Source: Triparma columacea
Lineage: Eukaryota > Sar > Bolidophyceae > Parmales > Triparmaceae
Length of the DNA stretch: 64,000 nt
Assembly: GCA_030267965.1 (NCBI GenBank)
Contig: BRYA01000336.1
Span: 36,150 to 100,149, forward strand
Direction: 5' to 3'
Positions 30,601 to 45,600 of this stretch are shown one piece after another (the first letter of the stretch is position 1; each line of letters begins with the position of its first letter). The notes beneath the pieces were generated by a model. That model saw only the letters and a program-made list of their open reading frames with translations. It did no database searches and was not told the origin of the DNA. The position numbers were made by a program, and so were the translations under genes.

Positions 30601-33600
30601 CCCTCACTGCAGGACTCGGCTTCTGAAGCAAGGTCTTCAATGCATATCTTGTCACTCTCGCAAGTTCCAGGATAATATTCGTCGTCGGCCCTAGCAATCG
30701 TGCGCTGTTGTTTTGCCGGTAACACGCAACACTCTCCTTCGGCGTGAAGCTCGTACGCAGGGTCAGTGTAACAACCCAATTCCTCGTCCCACTGAGGACA
30801 CTTAATGATGTCGTAGCCTCCGCCGTCGACCTCGGCAGACGTGTACACGTGAACTCCAACATTCGGGTTAAGATTCTCGTCCATGAGCTTGATTCCCGGC
30901 GTACAATTGTATGTCGGTTCAAAGATTCTAGCATGCGGAAGGTCTATATAGGTGGTTCCAGTGCCGTGGAAGTATCTCATGGAGGGATCGAATCCCTTCA
31001 CTGGAGGTGCCTGCTTGTATGTAGGGGTCTGAACGTCCGCGTCACCGTATCCTTGATGCTCATAGCCCGTCTGGATATCATACTGAGGTCCGTAGTAATC
31101 ACTGATACGCTGGTAAAGAATCGAACCAAACCTCATGCTATTTCTGTAGCACTTAGCTTCAGTCTGATACAGCAGGCTGCTTTGCTGACTGGACCTGAAG
31201 TGAGCGCCTCTACCGAGCACGTCGATGTAGGGCGGAACAAGCTCCCCATCAAAGAATTCTTGGTAGTACGGGTCCATTGTTCTCTCGGTATATCCAGGAT
31301 TCTGCTTTAAGCACTGAAAGAGAGAGAAGCTCGGGGGGACGTCGTAGTTGGGGTACTCGTATTCGGGTACGGGGAGGCCGTTGAGATTGACAACGGGCTC
31401 GAAGGGCTGTGGAAGGTCAGCCCTACCACAAGGCTGGGTCATGCCCTCAAGGGGACACACAACCCCCGTGGGACAACGAGTGCACTCTCCCTTCTCCCTC
31501 ATTTGCCAGTTCTTGCTCCAAGTACCCTGGGGACAAGCAGCACAAGGAAGCCCATCCTCGGAAAGAGTCGACCTGTAGGTTCCTGGGGGGCAGATTTCGG
31601 CTTCGAAAAGACCATCGACCTCACAAGTCGTACCTGGAGGACAAGGGTAGCATTCCTCAGTTTGAATAGTGGGGGCGTAGTAGCCTGGAAGACAGGCAGC
31701 AGCCTGCACGGTTCCCTTGGATGCAGCGAAAAAACCCTTGGGAGTTGGAATCGGGTTAGCCGTCCCCGCAGGGCAAAGGAAACCCGCAGGACAGAGACCG
31801 GAACCCTTAGGGTCTACAGATGCCAGCTCGCAGTAAAATCCCTCAGTACAGGGCTGTGCGTAGAGGAAGTCGTTAAGCTTGACGTCAGCGTACCCAACAC
31901 CTCCGAGGCAGTAACTTCCTGCAGAACAGGGGTAAGGACGGAGAGACGTGTCATTCCTGAAGGGGTCAGAGGTAATGGTCCCATTTGGACAATAAAATCC
32001 TGCAGGGCAACGAGCGTTGGGCGATGTCAGGCCCTCCTTACTACAGCTGAAGCCCGGGGGGCAAATTGCAGGCATGACTCTGCCGTGTCCAGGGCAAATA
32101 TAGCCCCTAGGGCACATGCTGCACTTGAGCTGCCCAGTCATTGAATTGAAGGTACCTGGGGGGCAAGCGAGGGGGTCCCAGTGCCCATCCCTTGGGCAGT
32201 ATGTGCCGACTGGGCATGGTATCTTCTTCGCGAAGGGACAGTAAAATCCCCTGGGGCACTCGCCGCTTCCAAGGGGATCCACAGATCCCTCCGGGCAGTA
32301 CATACTCTCACTACAAGGCTGGGGAGTAGTAAAGTCGTCAATTGACGACGTGTTGACAGCAGTCCCCGGATGGCAATACATTCCTTCGGGACAAGGTACG
32401 GGCCTCCTCAAAGCAAAGCCTTGAGAAGAATAATCAAACGAGTTGTCAGTGATTGACAGGTCGTCCGCATCCTCCAGCCTGATGCAAGAGTCGTCCAGAC
32501 AGTACCTTCCCCTCGTTGGGGTGACAGGAGAGTCGTCTGATAGGGGGAGTAGGTGCCTCTCGGCCCATATCCTTGCAGGAAGGTCCGAGACTTGCAGCCC
32601 GAAGTCATCGGTCATGTTATTCCAGCAGGCTGTGTTCCTCGCTCCGAGGACAAGGCTGAATCCCTCTGGTTGGCTGCCCGACCTAATTGTGGTCTTGCGT
32701 TCCGCGTGAGTTATGGAAGGGAAGAGCTCGGAACTTAGGATGGGGTGACCGCAGCTAGTGGCTGTGGTAGCGGTGCCCTCTAGACAGAAGTGGCCTTCAG
32801 GGCAAGGTTGCTCCGCTATTTCAATGCCCGTCACATCGCAGACGAATCCTGCGGGACAAATCCTAGGCACGTGCAGACCCTCCTCGGGACACATGTACCC
32901 AATGGGGCAGCGCAAGCAGTGTGACTGGGACTTTAGAGGTTGATAGGTGCCACGAGGGCAAAGAGTGAAGTTTGTGAGCCCAGTTCCACCGCAAGAGGCC
33001 CCGCGAGGACATTCAAGGACAGTAACATCATCGCTCTCAGGGTTGTATTTGCCCTTCATAGTGTTTCGCGTATAGGTGAAAAGCTTGCGGTCCATGGTAA
33101 AATCCCTCCCGTTGTTCGAGACCTCGAGGTAGACCACGTTCACAGGGGCGTTGGCGGGCCTTATGCGGTACTCTGGGCCATGCGGAAAAGAAGGAGATCG
33201 CATATTTCCGTGCTCAAGGAAGTTGTGGGTTGTCTCGGTGTACGACTGGGCGGGTGAGAAGCACAGCAGAGAATACCGCGACATGAACACAGCAGGAACG
33301 ACAGTTTGGCCGAAGCGGCACGACAAGTCCGTGCTGTTGACGAAGTTTTCTCCGCTTAAGAAAACAGGAGTTCCACCTATGTATGGGCCCGAGTCACTTG
33401 TGACGTTTGAAACTTTCGCATCGTCCATGTAAAGGAACGTGATCCCACTGTCCGTGTAATCCTGACCATTATTAGTGACCTCAAAGTTCACCAGCCTCAC
33501 ATTGTACAGAGGGTAGTAGTGTGATGTTGGGAACATTCTCACGTCATTGGTGATGGGATCAGGGTACCTCGTATATTGCTCGCTGAGGGCAAGATATCTA

Positions 33601-36600
33601 AGCCCCCCAGAGTCAGGATGCAAAGGAGGGGAGTCGCAAATAAGGTGGCGGTCTGAGACGTAAGCAGCGGGGACGGAGGTTCTCCCGAACTTGCATAGAG
33701 TCGTGCTGGTGTTTTTGAAGCCATTTCCGTAGACATTAATCTCTGAACCAGTCATGACTGCGGGTCCAGAAACAGGGTAAATCCTTGATAGCTTCACGTC
33801 ATCGTAGAAGGCAAAGGAAAGCATTTGCTCTGTGTAATCCTGGTCATTGATTGTGACCTCAAGGGGATATGCCCCTGGTACATCTGTCCTTGGTGCATAA
33901 CACAGAGCTCCTGTGCTGCTCAAATACTGTCCACGGACCGTTTTACTCCCGAACCTGCACCTAATCTCGTCTGTGTCCACAAAGGGCCCCCCGAGGACCT
34001 TGACGGTGAAATTTCCAGAGCTTGGCCCGCTGTTGGGCGTAAATGACGTGATGTGGATGGGCTCGTCATACGTGAAGAGAGAGTTCAGAGAGAACAAATT
34101 CTCACGAAGAGTAGACGAGGAGGAGAAGTTGGCGAAACCTCCAGCACCATTGTTACTAACCTCGACGAAGACTTCTCCGCCCTTGAGAGACCTGTGGGGT
34201 GGGGATAGACAGACAACGGCAGAAGTACTCAAAAACTTCACAGCTGGGGTGACATAGTAAGAGTTTGAGTTTGTCTCTCTACCGGTTCCAAACCTGCAAA
34301 CGAGAGAGCTACTCTTTCTGAAGTTTTCTCCATACACAATCACCTCGGTAAACCCAGATGAAGGCCCGTGGTTTGGAAGCAGCCCAGTCACCTTTGAGAC
34401 AGGCAAATATTTGAACGTCGTGGTGCTATCTCCAGCCCCGCCGCTTGTTGTAAAGTCAACTCCTCCGTTTTGGCTCACTTCCACGCTTACTACTCCACCA
34501 ACATTATCGTTGAGGCCCTTGACAACCTCGACTGCCTTAATGTTGTAAGAAGCGAGGGTAACATGGTCTCTGGTTGGTGTTCCAGTGAGGGAAGACCCGA
34601 AAACGTCAAGAATCGGAAGATCTCCACCAGAGAACAGGTAGTCATCTTTCACGTCATTGTCATCGAAGTCAACACCGTTGTCCATGGCATTGCTCTTGTC
34701 CGCAAAGTACAATTCTGAGCTAGAACTGGTCATGTTCAAGTAAACTTCGCGGAAATGAATGTGGTAGTTATAATTCGTGGAGACGACGCCAGAGGTTACC
34801 GGGACCTTGTGGTCCTGGATGTCGTCTTCGTCATGCGTGCGGGTGACCTCGACATCAACAATTGCAGGCAAGGCCTCCAGTGCCTTCTCGACTTCGGCAG
34901 CAGTCGCGTTGAAGTCAAGAGGTACTGTCTGAGCGGGGTTGCAGACAACATCGTATTGCTCCTTCAAGTATTTGCCCTCGAACCTTTCGAAGCAGTCCCG
35001 ACCGTAACCCAATATGAAGGTGCCACCTAGGGGGGTGTTAGTAGGAGTGCGGTAGATGCTTGACTTGGCAATGGTGTCATCACACAATGTAGATTGCGTG
35101 CCGTCACAATATACTTTCTTCTTAATCTCAAGGTTCTCCAAAATGTTGACGTCGTTGTCATTGTCCGTGAAGAGAATGTAATAATCATCACGGTCGGCAT
35201 AGGCGAACTTCTCGACAAGAACCCCCCCTGTGTTGTGCTGAGAGAGTCCAGGAATATCGACACCTTGGTTTTTGTGAATATTCTCTAGCTCAGTCTGCAC
35301 AGACGTGGCAGAGGCGCCCAGAGGAATTTCGCCAGTGTAGTAGTATCTGTCATTGCCGCCAACTCCGTCCTTCTGGAAAGTATACCCCATTCCCTGCATT
35401 CCCTGCCCCTGCTTCGTGGAGTTGAAACCCAAGGTGAAGCTCACAGTGTCGTCCTTAGAAACATCTATGGCTGTCTTGCTAATGCTCACGAGGTGAACGA
35501 CGTCGCTGACACCCTTTAAATGCTCAAAAACAGTAACATTGGCTTCTGTCCCGGTGAGGTAGGAGGAAAAATCTGGCACAAGAGCAGGAACATCTCCGGC
35601 CTCCTTCAGGCTGCTGAAAGTAATGTCCCACCTCCTGGCTCCGCTACCAGTTGAGGCGTAATCAATGCTGTGAGTAGAAACAATAAGGTCGCCGATTTCA
35701 AAGTCACTCAATGCTAGAAGAGCATCTTTGACCTCCTGGCCCGTACTGTCAAAGGCTAGAGGGGAGGTTACCTTAGAATTGTATTCCAGGGTAAATGTTC
35801 CCGTAATCGGGAACGTGGCGAGCCTCTTGAGCGCACATTCGACAGATGCAGTTGGAGGATAAAGATGGGTCTTGCCTCCTCCATGATCGACGACCCAGAG
35901 AGTGTCGCCACCAAGAGTCGTCCCCTTGGGTAGTGTGACGAGCCACTCGTACCCGCCGTCCTCAAAGGGGCCAGACTTGGTAACGGTGAAACCTGCGGGG
36001 AGCCCTCCAGCCTCTATCAAGGCATCCCTCATGCTCAGTTCAGTCTCAGAATTGGTAAGCCATCTGGTCCTTTGAGTCATAGGGTACGTTTTCTGGCCCC
36101 CAGGGGTCACAATTCTGAATCCCTTCCTGTTGTACAGATTGCTAACTGGCTCGGACCCATCTTGAAGAGTTGACACACTGGAAGTGGCCCCGTCTCCCAC
36201 AAGCATTGTCTCGTCAATGATCATGGGCGCAATGTTCCTAGCAGTAGGCGGCAAATGCCCGAAAGGAGGAGTCCCAACATAGTGAGAGAACTTGAATGTA
36301 AAGGTGAATCCCCCTTGGGCATCAAAGGCATTCTTCTCGATCGTAATATCCTCGATGACATTGGGCATCTCTGTCTGCAGAAGAGGCTTGAGAAGTAGCG
36401 GTGAAATAGACAAAGGGATGACAGGCGACCAAATGGCATCGTTGTAGTCACTGTACATGACAGGAAATTTGACACGGAAAGATCCCGAGAGCTCATTCCC
36501 CTTGACCTTCTCGGTAGTTTTAATGTATGAATTGGTGCCGTCGAGGGTGACAGAGGAGTAAGAGATGGCAGGGACGTCGCCCTCCACAGTTGATCCGGTA

Positions 36601-39600
36601 AAAGTCACGTCCCAAGATCTTCCGCCATTGAGATCTGTGTTTCCGCCGTCGTTGTCACTAACTGCTACATTCCCGACCCCAATGCTAGCCAAGGACTCGA
36701 GAGCACTCTGAACAGCCGCAGCGTTTGAGTTGTGGTTGAGAGCCGAAGTGGCAAAGCCACCGTACATGAGCTTGAATGTTCCTGTGGTTATCTTCTTGCC
36801 GTTGCCATCGTGCATGTTGCTAACAATAGCGCCATTGTCACAAACCAAGTCTGCAGTGACTTCGGCGAGCTCGGCAAAAGTCACTGTCCAGCTGTAAGGA
36901 GCAGTCAAGCTCCTGCTCACCACAACGTCTCCGAAGACAGGGAGGTTGGAAGTGCTGTCAAGAACGCCCTGAATTTGCGCCTCAACCACCGAAGGGGAGG
37001 AAGTTGCAGCGAAGGCAAAGCTATTTCCTCCATTGTACGTACAAGTGATACTGCCAGAAGCTGGCACAGCCGAACCATCAATCTTTTGCACCTCCTTCCT
37101 AGTAAATTGACTCTCGACGTTGTGTGTCAAAGAAGCTGCCGTACCAGAAACATGATCGGTCGAAACTGTGACATTTACCTTTCTAAAGGCCTCAGAACTG
37201 CTGGAGTAGTTTGCAGCAGACTGCAGTCCAGAAAGCGTGATGTCAAATGTTGCCGCGCCATTCTCGATAGCCGAGAAGGTTTTGGAAACCTGCACGGTGT
37301 TGTCGTTGGTCGGGTCTGAGAATATGGGCAGACTTGAGATTGCTGCCTCGACCTCTGAGGCGGTAGCTGTAACTGGGATTGGGGATGTGGTGATGGCAGT
37401 TGGATGGTGAGCATAACCTTGCCCCTCAACAGTAACGAAGAAGTGGCCGGACAGCTTCTCTCCGGTCCCCTTCCTCTCTTCTGTGATCACAATCTCAGAA
37501 TCCTCGCTGTGCAGAGCCAACAGCGTGATGTCTTTCTTCTTGCCAGCACTGTTGAACTGTTGGGTCGTCTCGTCACAGCAAGCTGTGATCATGTCAACAT
37601 CGCCAACGTGGCTGGTGAATGTGACTCTGTACTCGTAGGTCTTGAAGTTGTCGATGGGCATGATAGTGTTCACCACGACATCATCGTCCATATCTGAATT
37701 GAACCACCCGTTAGTCCTAGTACCGTTGATCAAGGTCCTATCCACGGCAACAGTGCCAATAGAGGGGAGGTCCATAAGGGCGTCCCTAACATCACCAGCT
37801 CCTGCGTTCCAGTCCAACTTCACAGTCTTGTAGCCGCCGAAGGAGAGGCTGTAGTTACCGTCAAGATTCGATCCCCCTGTGACAAGGATTTTTTGGATTT
37901 CGACCTCACTACCCTTCACTGTCTCAGTTATAATTGCGTGCTGCTCAAAGCCAGTCAATGACGAAGTCAATTGCAATACGTCAACATCCCCGCTGCCAGG
38001 CGGAAAGTTGATAGCAAAAATGTTGGTGTTGTAGTCAGTGTCGATCGGGGTTTTGGTCACGGTTAGCCCGGTCCATGTTGAATTCAGACCTGCAACTGCA
38101 CTGGCCATGACACTGGCGCTCACATCATGGTCCAAAGGAGCTGTCTCTGCAAACGATGTAGTGCCAGGAACACCTGTCGAAAGTGTGAAGCTCCCTCCGA
38201 GCACATTCGCCTGCTGCGTCATGACACTAACAATGCCCTTGCGAGTCGCCTGGAGAGAAAGATCGTCGATAGTGAACATATGTGAAGGGACGGCAGGGTC
38301 CAAAACCGACACAGCAAGGAACTTATAGGTGGGGTGCGATGTGTCAAAGTCGACAGAGACATCAGTGATTGCGGGGAAGTTTGCAAGAATATCAGCCTCA
38401 ATAGAGGACGAAGTGGCCGTGGAAATATCAAAGTTAGAGGAGTACAAACTGTCATATCCCAGCCTGAAGTTTCCGGTAACTGTGTAAGAATCCCCAGTAA
38501 CAATATCGGACTTAAATACCGAACCCCCGGTGAAAGAGTTTTGGAAGGACAAGTCAGGCACGTCGCCTACGTAATTCAGGAAAGTCACGGTATAGTCGAT
38601 GTCAGATGCACTGTTAGTGTTCTTCACAACATCAACACTTAAACCGCCACCCAAAATAGACTCAATCTCTCTTTCAACATCCGTTTCTGATGCGTCGTGG
38701 GACAGAACAGCACTCCAAGTTGCCCCACCATCTACAGATACTTGCCAACCCTCTCCGACAATTCCTGTGTCCGTATTAAGCGTGGTGATCTTCTGAATCT
38801 CCTGCTTGGACCCCTCGTGATCAACGTAAACTGTAGGGGTACTCTGGAGGTTCGTCGGATTCCCAAGAGTGACGACTCCAACATTGCCCTCTGATCCTGC
38901 AAAGGTCACAGTCCATGTACGAGTGTCAGTAGCAGCGTCATCAGCCACAGTCACGCCGCTGATGGTGGCGCCAAGGTCATCGTTGAAGAGCTGAATTATC
39001 ACAGAAGAGGACACAGTTCCGACAGCAAATGCAGGAGAGGTCAACCCGTTATATTGGATGTCAAAAGAACCCTGATTGGTACTCAAGTCATTACTAACAG
39101 CAACTATCGATACGATCTCCGAATCCGTGTATGCAGATGTGCTACCATCAAGGAAGGCACCAATCTGCCAAGACTGCTTCTGCTTGAGACGCTTCACGCT
39201 CGTCATGATCGTCTGCACTTCATCCAGCTTTGGCTGTACGTCCGATACGACACTAAGCTTGTAATCACCAGTGATATCTACAACGGTCTGGATGGTCTGT
39301 ACCTCGTTTACATCATCTGCAGAGAAGGTCACGGTCTGAATTTCTCCCTGGATGGGAAGAGTAGAGCCATCATTATCAACATTGATAGATGGAGTCACCT
39401 GAAGGTTCGCATCATTAGACAAAGTTATGGAGCCAACATCGTCCTCAATTCCGGCAAAAACAATGTACCAGGAGCGGGTGTCGGTGGGAGCATTGTCAGT
39501 TATTGTCGTGTCAGCCACGGTGAGCCCTAAGTTTTCGTAAAAAAGCTTTGTGACCTCTGCGACAGTCTTAGTGCCAACAGGAAAGTCCTCAATCTTGAGG

Positions 39601-42600
39601 CCTCCGTAATTTATGTCAAAGGAACCTTGATCAGTGCTCAAGTCAGTGCTCTGAGCGGTAATGGTGATGGCCTCGGGGTCGACTCCGGCTAAGGTTCGGA
39701 TGGTGTGGACCTCGGGAAGGTAATCAACAACGTTGGAAACCACAGATTGAACCTCGGGGGCCCATGCCATGGCAAAAACAGATACAGTTTGAACCTCATC
39801 AATAGATCCCAGGTGCGGGGTATCACACAAAAGGTTATTTGCATCCACGTAATCGGCGTTTACAATTGTATCACCGAAACGGCACTTCAACTGAGAGCTG
39901 TAGTTCGTGTACTTGCCCCCCACCACATGCACCTTAGTATTTCCCGAAACAGGACCCCAAGATGGCTCAACTCTAGTCAAATGCAGAGGATCCTCATACC
40001 TAAAGATGGCTCCTGTGGTCGTGAAATCCTCAGAAGCACCATTAAGAGAGATGTCCAAGGCAACAGCACCCGCAGAGCCCGATGCAGGGGACACGCAAGT
40101 TACCCAACTTCCGTCAACTGCGATTTCAGATACATCAGATTCGGTCGACCCAAATCTACACTTGGCATCGGCAGATGCCGTGAGGGAGGAATAGAGGCCT
40201 CCAAGTCCAGTGACATTGACAAAAGTTCCACCCAAAGTAGGTCCATGGGTGGGGAAAATGTCAATGTCATCATCAACCTGCCCTGGGTTGTAGGTGAAAA
40301 TTGTCTCTTGCGTGCTCCAATCCTGCCCCCCATTGACACTCAGTTCAACAGTCACTGGACCTCCAGTTGCGCTGGCAGCAGGAGAAACACAGCTCACTTC
40401 GCTAGAGTCATATCCCCAAGTGGCTTCAACAACATATGAGTTATTGAACTTGCACAATACGTTCCCAACAAGGTAGGAAGCCAGATCGGAATCCAAGAAA
40501 TCAAAGTTGACAGTGTCGCTGGCATCTAACTCAGTCTCATAGTACTCGCGGACCTGATCTGACAAAACAGGGACACCCCGCTTGATGTACGCCCCATCAA
40601 CTAAGTCGTACCCTGTAGTGCCTGTACGAATGTTGAACACTTCGTTTAAGGCGATGGTCCTTAAGGCCATCTCTTCGTTGTCTAAGACAATTTTCACAGG
40701 CGTACCACCGCTGCTTGACCCGTGTGAAGGGGTAAGCTTCTCAACAATAATCTCCTCAACATAGTGAAACTTGACGCCGTCATTAGTGAATTCCTGCCCA
40801 TTGACAGAAACCTCGAGCTCTACCTCGTTAGAGCCGGATGGTGTGGTGCGGGCAAGGTGCTTAGGCGAAGTGCAAATAATTGTGGTGGAGGAAACAAAGA
40901 CGGCAGTGACAACTGAGGTAGGTTGTGTGCCAAACTTGCATAGAAGAGAGGACGTAGAGGTTACTCCAAGACCGTCAGTTTTTGGGTCCTGGAAGTTTGT
41001 TCCCGTCACAGTAACGGCAGTACCGCCAAGGTTGCTTCCCAAGTTAGGGGAGGCGGCAGTAACAGAATGGACAGGAACGTAAGATAAGTCCAAAGGGGGC
41101 GTATAGTCCTTCATGTTTGTAGTAAGGGAAAGAGTCAATGTGGCCTCGGCGTTCAAGGTTGGGTTTTTGTGCCATTCGGAACTTCCGTCAGAACTATAAA
41201 ATTCATCTAGAGTGGGAGCAGAATCGCACTCCACATAGGAAGAGTTGAAATACGTCACAGATCCGGTCACCAAGGAAGAACCATGCAGTCTGTCTCCTGC
41301 AGCAGAGGTAGCAACTACACTGTAGGTGTAAATACATTTGAGGTCAGCAGAGTTGCGAAAGTTTTTCCCGAATACTTTCACCTTGGTGTCGCTGAAGAGG
41401 CTCTGATCAAACTCTTTATTGCTTACAGCTACCTTGGAAGGGTTGACGGCATCCACAACTGGCCTCTCAACAAAATCAAAGGTGGCCGTGGATGCAGAAG
41501 TCAGCGAAGATGTGGAGTTTTGGCTGTTTTGCCTCACTGTAACAAGAACCTTGCTTTCTATGTGAGGAGGAGTCTTGCAAGAAATCGAACTGTCTCCGAC
41601 CCAGTTTCCTTCAGTCTCAACCCCACCGAAGACGCAAAGTATGTTCTCATCGTTGGTGTCAAACACAGAGGCAAAACCGGAGCCTGCAATAACAACGTTG
41701 GTTGCGCCAGAAGAAGTGCCATGATCAGGCGTGACAGAGGTCACAGCACTACGTTCGTCGTACGTGAAAACAATGCGATCACTACCTCCAAAGAAATCCT
41801 GGCTATTGAAGGATACCTCAACGTCGCAGCATGAAGTTTGGAACACAGATGTCTGCACCATAGAAGCTGTTCCTACCAGCATGTCATAATTGGGCTTAAG
41901 CAGGTCAATGGTCCCCACATTTGATGGTTGGCCAAGAGTTGTAAAGACGACAGAATAAATGGTTGCAGTGTGGGAGTTTGAGGAGGTCAAACTCACAGCC
42001 TGGTTGGTCAAGCTTGTAACAGACACGTATCCAATACTCGGCATATCTTCGAGTGCTGTCTTAAGTTGAGTGTCTGTAGCATCGAATCGGATGGGAGCAG
42101 AGATGTGGCCGCCAAATTCCAACGTGTACGTGCCCCTGATGGTATTGGTTCCAGCGTCAATTTCAAACACCTCTATGTCAATGTCAGCATTGCCCACCAC
42201 ATTAGTTGCATCAACAGAAAGGTTATTAACCCCTCCGTCCATGCCTGTGAAGGTAACCAACCACTCTTTAGCATTGTAGGATGTAGACACAGGATTAGAC
42301 GCAACTGAAACGCTACCACTCAAAATGAGGTTGAACGATTCAACTGCTGTTGTAATGTCACCATCAGAAGCAGTAACAGAGAGAGGCGTTGAGTAAGTTT
42401 CAGTTCCAAAAATGAGGTCAAAGGTTCCGCCAACATAGCTGCCCTTCGTCTTCTCTTCGACTTCACTCTTCGGGCTAGTGCCCGCCAAGTTATCATCAGT
42501 AAAGTCAAATGGTTCCATATCCTTGTTGACTCCAGCAGAGTGGTGGAACGTGACCAGATAGGTGTAACCATTAGAGTGGCCCCTTGCGTTTGCATCTGGG

Positions 42601-45600
42601 TCTTCACTGACTGTAACGGAAGTCCAGTCAGCATGTGACATGCTGTTGATAGCATTTTCAATATTTGAAGCAGATATGGTGCTAATTGTGATAGCACTTG
42701 AAGCTCCGGTGTCGTAGGTCAACTTGATGTCTCCTGAAAGATCAACAGAAGTGGCAGAAACTTCCTCAGTAACTAGGCAGTCCTGGTCGTTGCTGTTGAT
42801 AGCCTGAAGCTGGGAAGAGTCGCAGCTCAAAAGGGACACAGGAGAGAGGCCTGACGGAACTGAGAGCATTTCAATGTCATAGGCCGAGGCATCAGCACCA
42901 GCGATCAAATCCCCAAGCTTGGTGACCCTGACGTCGTCAAATAGGACCCTCTCGACCTCGGTTTCAAGCTCAGCAGCAGAAACTTCGACGTCCATGTAAG
43001 TGGTGTCAACACCATTGATGCTGAGCTTAAACTTTCCTGTCAAACTACTGGAAGCGCGCATTGTCACCCTGATGGTCTGTGCGACAGCACCAGACAACGA
43101 ATCCTCGCCTTTGGCAAAAAATTTCAACCTCTGGACTTCCTCATTGAGAGGAGTTCCAGTGACTGCAATCTTTTGCACTTCATTGACTGCGGTCGAAGTA
43201 AGAACTTTGACTTGCTGAATCTCCTTCAAGTCAGTGGATCCACCTGCAGCGTCAGAGCTCGGCGAGATACATTCCACAGCAGAATCAGAGATATAACTGC
43301 CATCAACTTCCCCAGCAGCGCCAAACTTGCACTTGATCGTAGCATCATTTCTGTGGTGGAAAAAGTTGGAACCAGTTACAGTGACGACCGTGCCACCAAC
43401 TTTCAGGCCACGCGCAGGGCTAACTCCTGTTACGACAGGGGTAGGCGTTACCGTAAACTGGACGCTGTTGGGGTGAAGAAGGTCTGCAACGATTAAAACA
43501 GGGTCGCTGCATATTCCAAGGCTCAAACTAAGGAGACCAGGACTGAGGGGGGGGGTAACACAAGTGAGGGTATCTGTAGTAGAGAATATCGCCTGGACTG
43601 AAGAATTCCCATCAAAGACACAGCAAAGAGAGGAAACGTCTGGGAAATTGGTTCCACTCAGAGTCACCGTTGTGCCACCAAAGGCACTCCCGTGCCTGGG
43701 AACAATCTCGTCTATATTAACAGGTGGGAGGTATGTAAAGACGACGCTGTCTGTTGTCCACTGCTTATCGTCAATGACATAACCTAGAGAATTCTGGTTG
43801 TCAGAGTTTGATGTATCTGAGCCCTGGTGATTAGTCACTTCAACACTAACAGGCCCAGCAGCATTGTTTGGGGAAATACAGCTTAGCTGATTCTCCGACT
43901 CAACGTTGGCGACAGTAACAACGTCCCCAAACTTGCAAAACACATCGTTACCACTTGTGTCGAAGTTGCTGCCAACAACAGTTACTACACACCCTCCCCC
44001 AATAACTCCAACATTGGGCTTCAATGCAGTAACAGAGGGAGTATTCTTGTAGATGAAATCAAGAGAAACTGGAGAGTAGTCAAGGTTGTTCATGGTAACA
44101 GCAACAGGCAGAGTTCTTCCACTCCCTGTTAGACTCATTGCCGAACCTGATGGCAGGGCGGGGGCCACGCAGGAAACTGATGTGGGAGAAATATACATCG
44201 CAGGCACTGCGAACTCACCAAATTTGCACTTGAGGTTGTTGCTGCTTGATGAGTGACTGTCAGTCAACATGAAAGGTGTTGTTTCACTTGCAGTGTGGAT
44301 AACAACATTTGTACCTCCCAACTCAGGGCCAGCAGAAGGCACCATCGAGGTCAGGATCGGTTGGTCATAGTAGTGAAAATATGAAGCATTGACGACATTG
44401 AAGTCCACACCGTTGTTTGCAATGCTGACACTCACGGTAGTGAATTTGAAGTTCGGGTCGTATTGCGAGATCAGCATCTCTGAGGATCCAAGAGCGGCTT
44501 CGACGGTGGGCATCTCACAAATGATATTACTGTTATCAATGAAAGTGCCCTCGAACGTGGCATGCCCAACCTTGCACTTCAGCTCCGGTGTATTCATAAA
44601 GTATTCTCCGCTGACCTTGAGCATGGTGCCACCGTGAGAAGGTCCCAAGCGCGGGTTGATAGAAAGAATGTTCTCAACATCGTAGAAAGTGAAGGTAAGC
44701 GAAGCATCACTGACATCTGAAGTAGTATATGCAGGCGAGAAGATGTCCCCAGTTGTTGATTCTATCTGGGTGTATGTTGAGGATGCAAGGGCGATGGTAA
44801 AGTCAACTACAGGATTTGAGTACTTTGCAGAGGCAGGGTTCCTATCAAACACTCGCTGAGTGGGTGACGAACACGTCATGTACTCTGGAGAGACAAAAGT
44901 GGCAGCTGTAATCTTCCTGTGGAGACTGTTGGCACCTCCAAAGATACAAACCATGTTCAAATCTGCAGAAAAACCGAAACCTGCAACTGTGATGATGGTG
45001 CCGCCCGTGCTTGGTCCATGTAGTGGGGTGATGCCTTGAAGTTCAAAACGAGGGCGTACAAATATTGAAGGCCTCGAGGAAATGCCCGTGAAGAAGTCCA
45101 GCCCGTTCGTTGTGAGGTAAATGGGATAGTGGCTGGCCTTTAATATAGGAGGGACGACACAGGTGACAATAGAATCAGTAGTCCATGTGGCCTGAACGAT
45201 TTCCTCTCCGATTCGACACTTTAGCAGCAAAGGTTTGCTCCTGTCAAAGTTCACACCAGTAACAGTAAGGACAGTCTCGCTCATTTCCGGGACAATACTG
45301 GGTTCAACTGCAAGAACTTCTGGAGAGATTTCGTAGAAGAATGTGACATTATCAGAAGTGTGGTCCATACCGTTGTTCACTGAAACCTCTACAACTGCTA
45401 CCTCTGAACCACTGCTTCCGATAGGAGACTGAGGTGACATAACAACAAGAAGCGACGAGGTCGACTCCAACGGCTCAACGACGATGGACTCGGCCCCGAC
45501 AATGAATTTGACTTTAATGAAGTTGCTAGTGCTATCAAAGTTCGTCCCTGAAATTGTGACCCTCGTAGCCCCTGCGGAACTACCGCTCTTGGGATGAATT

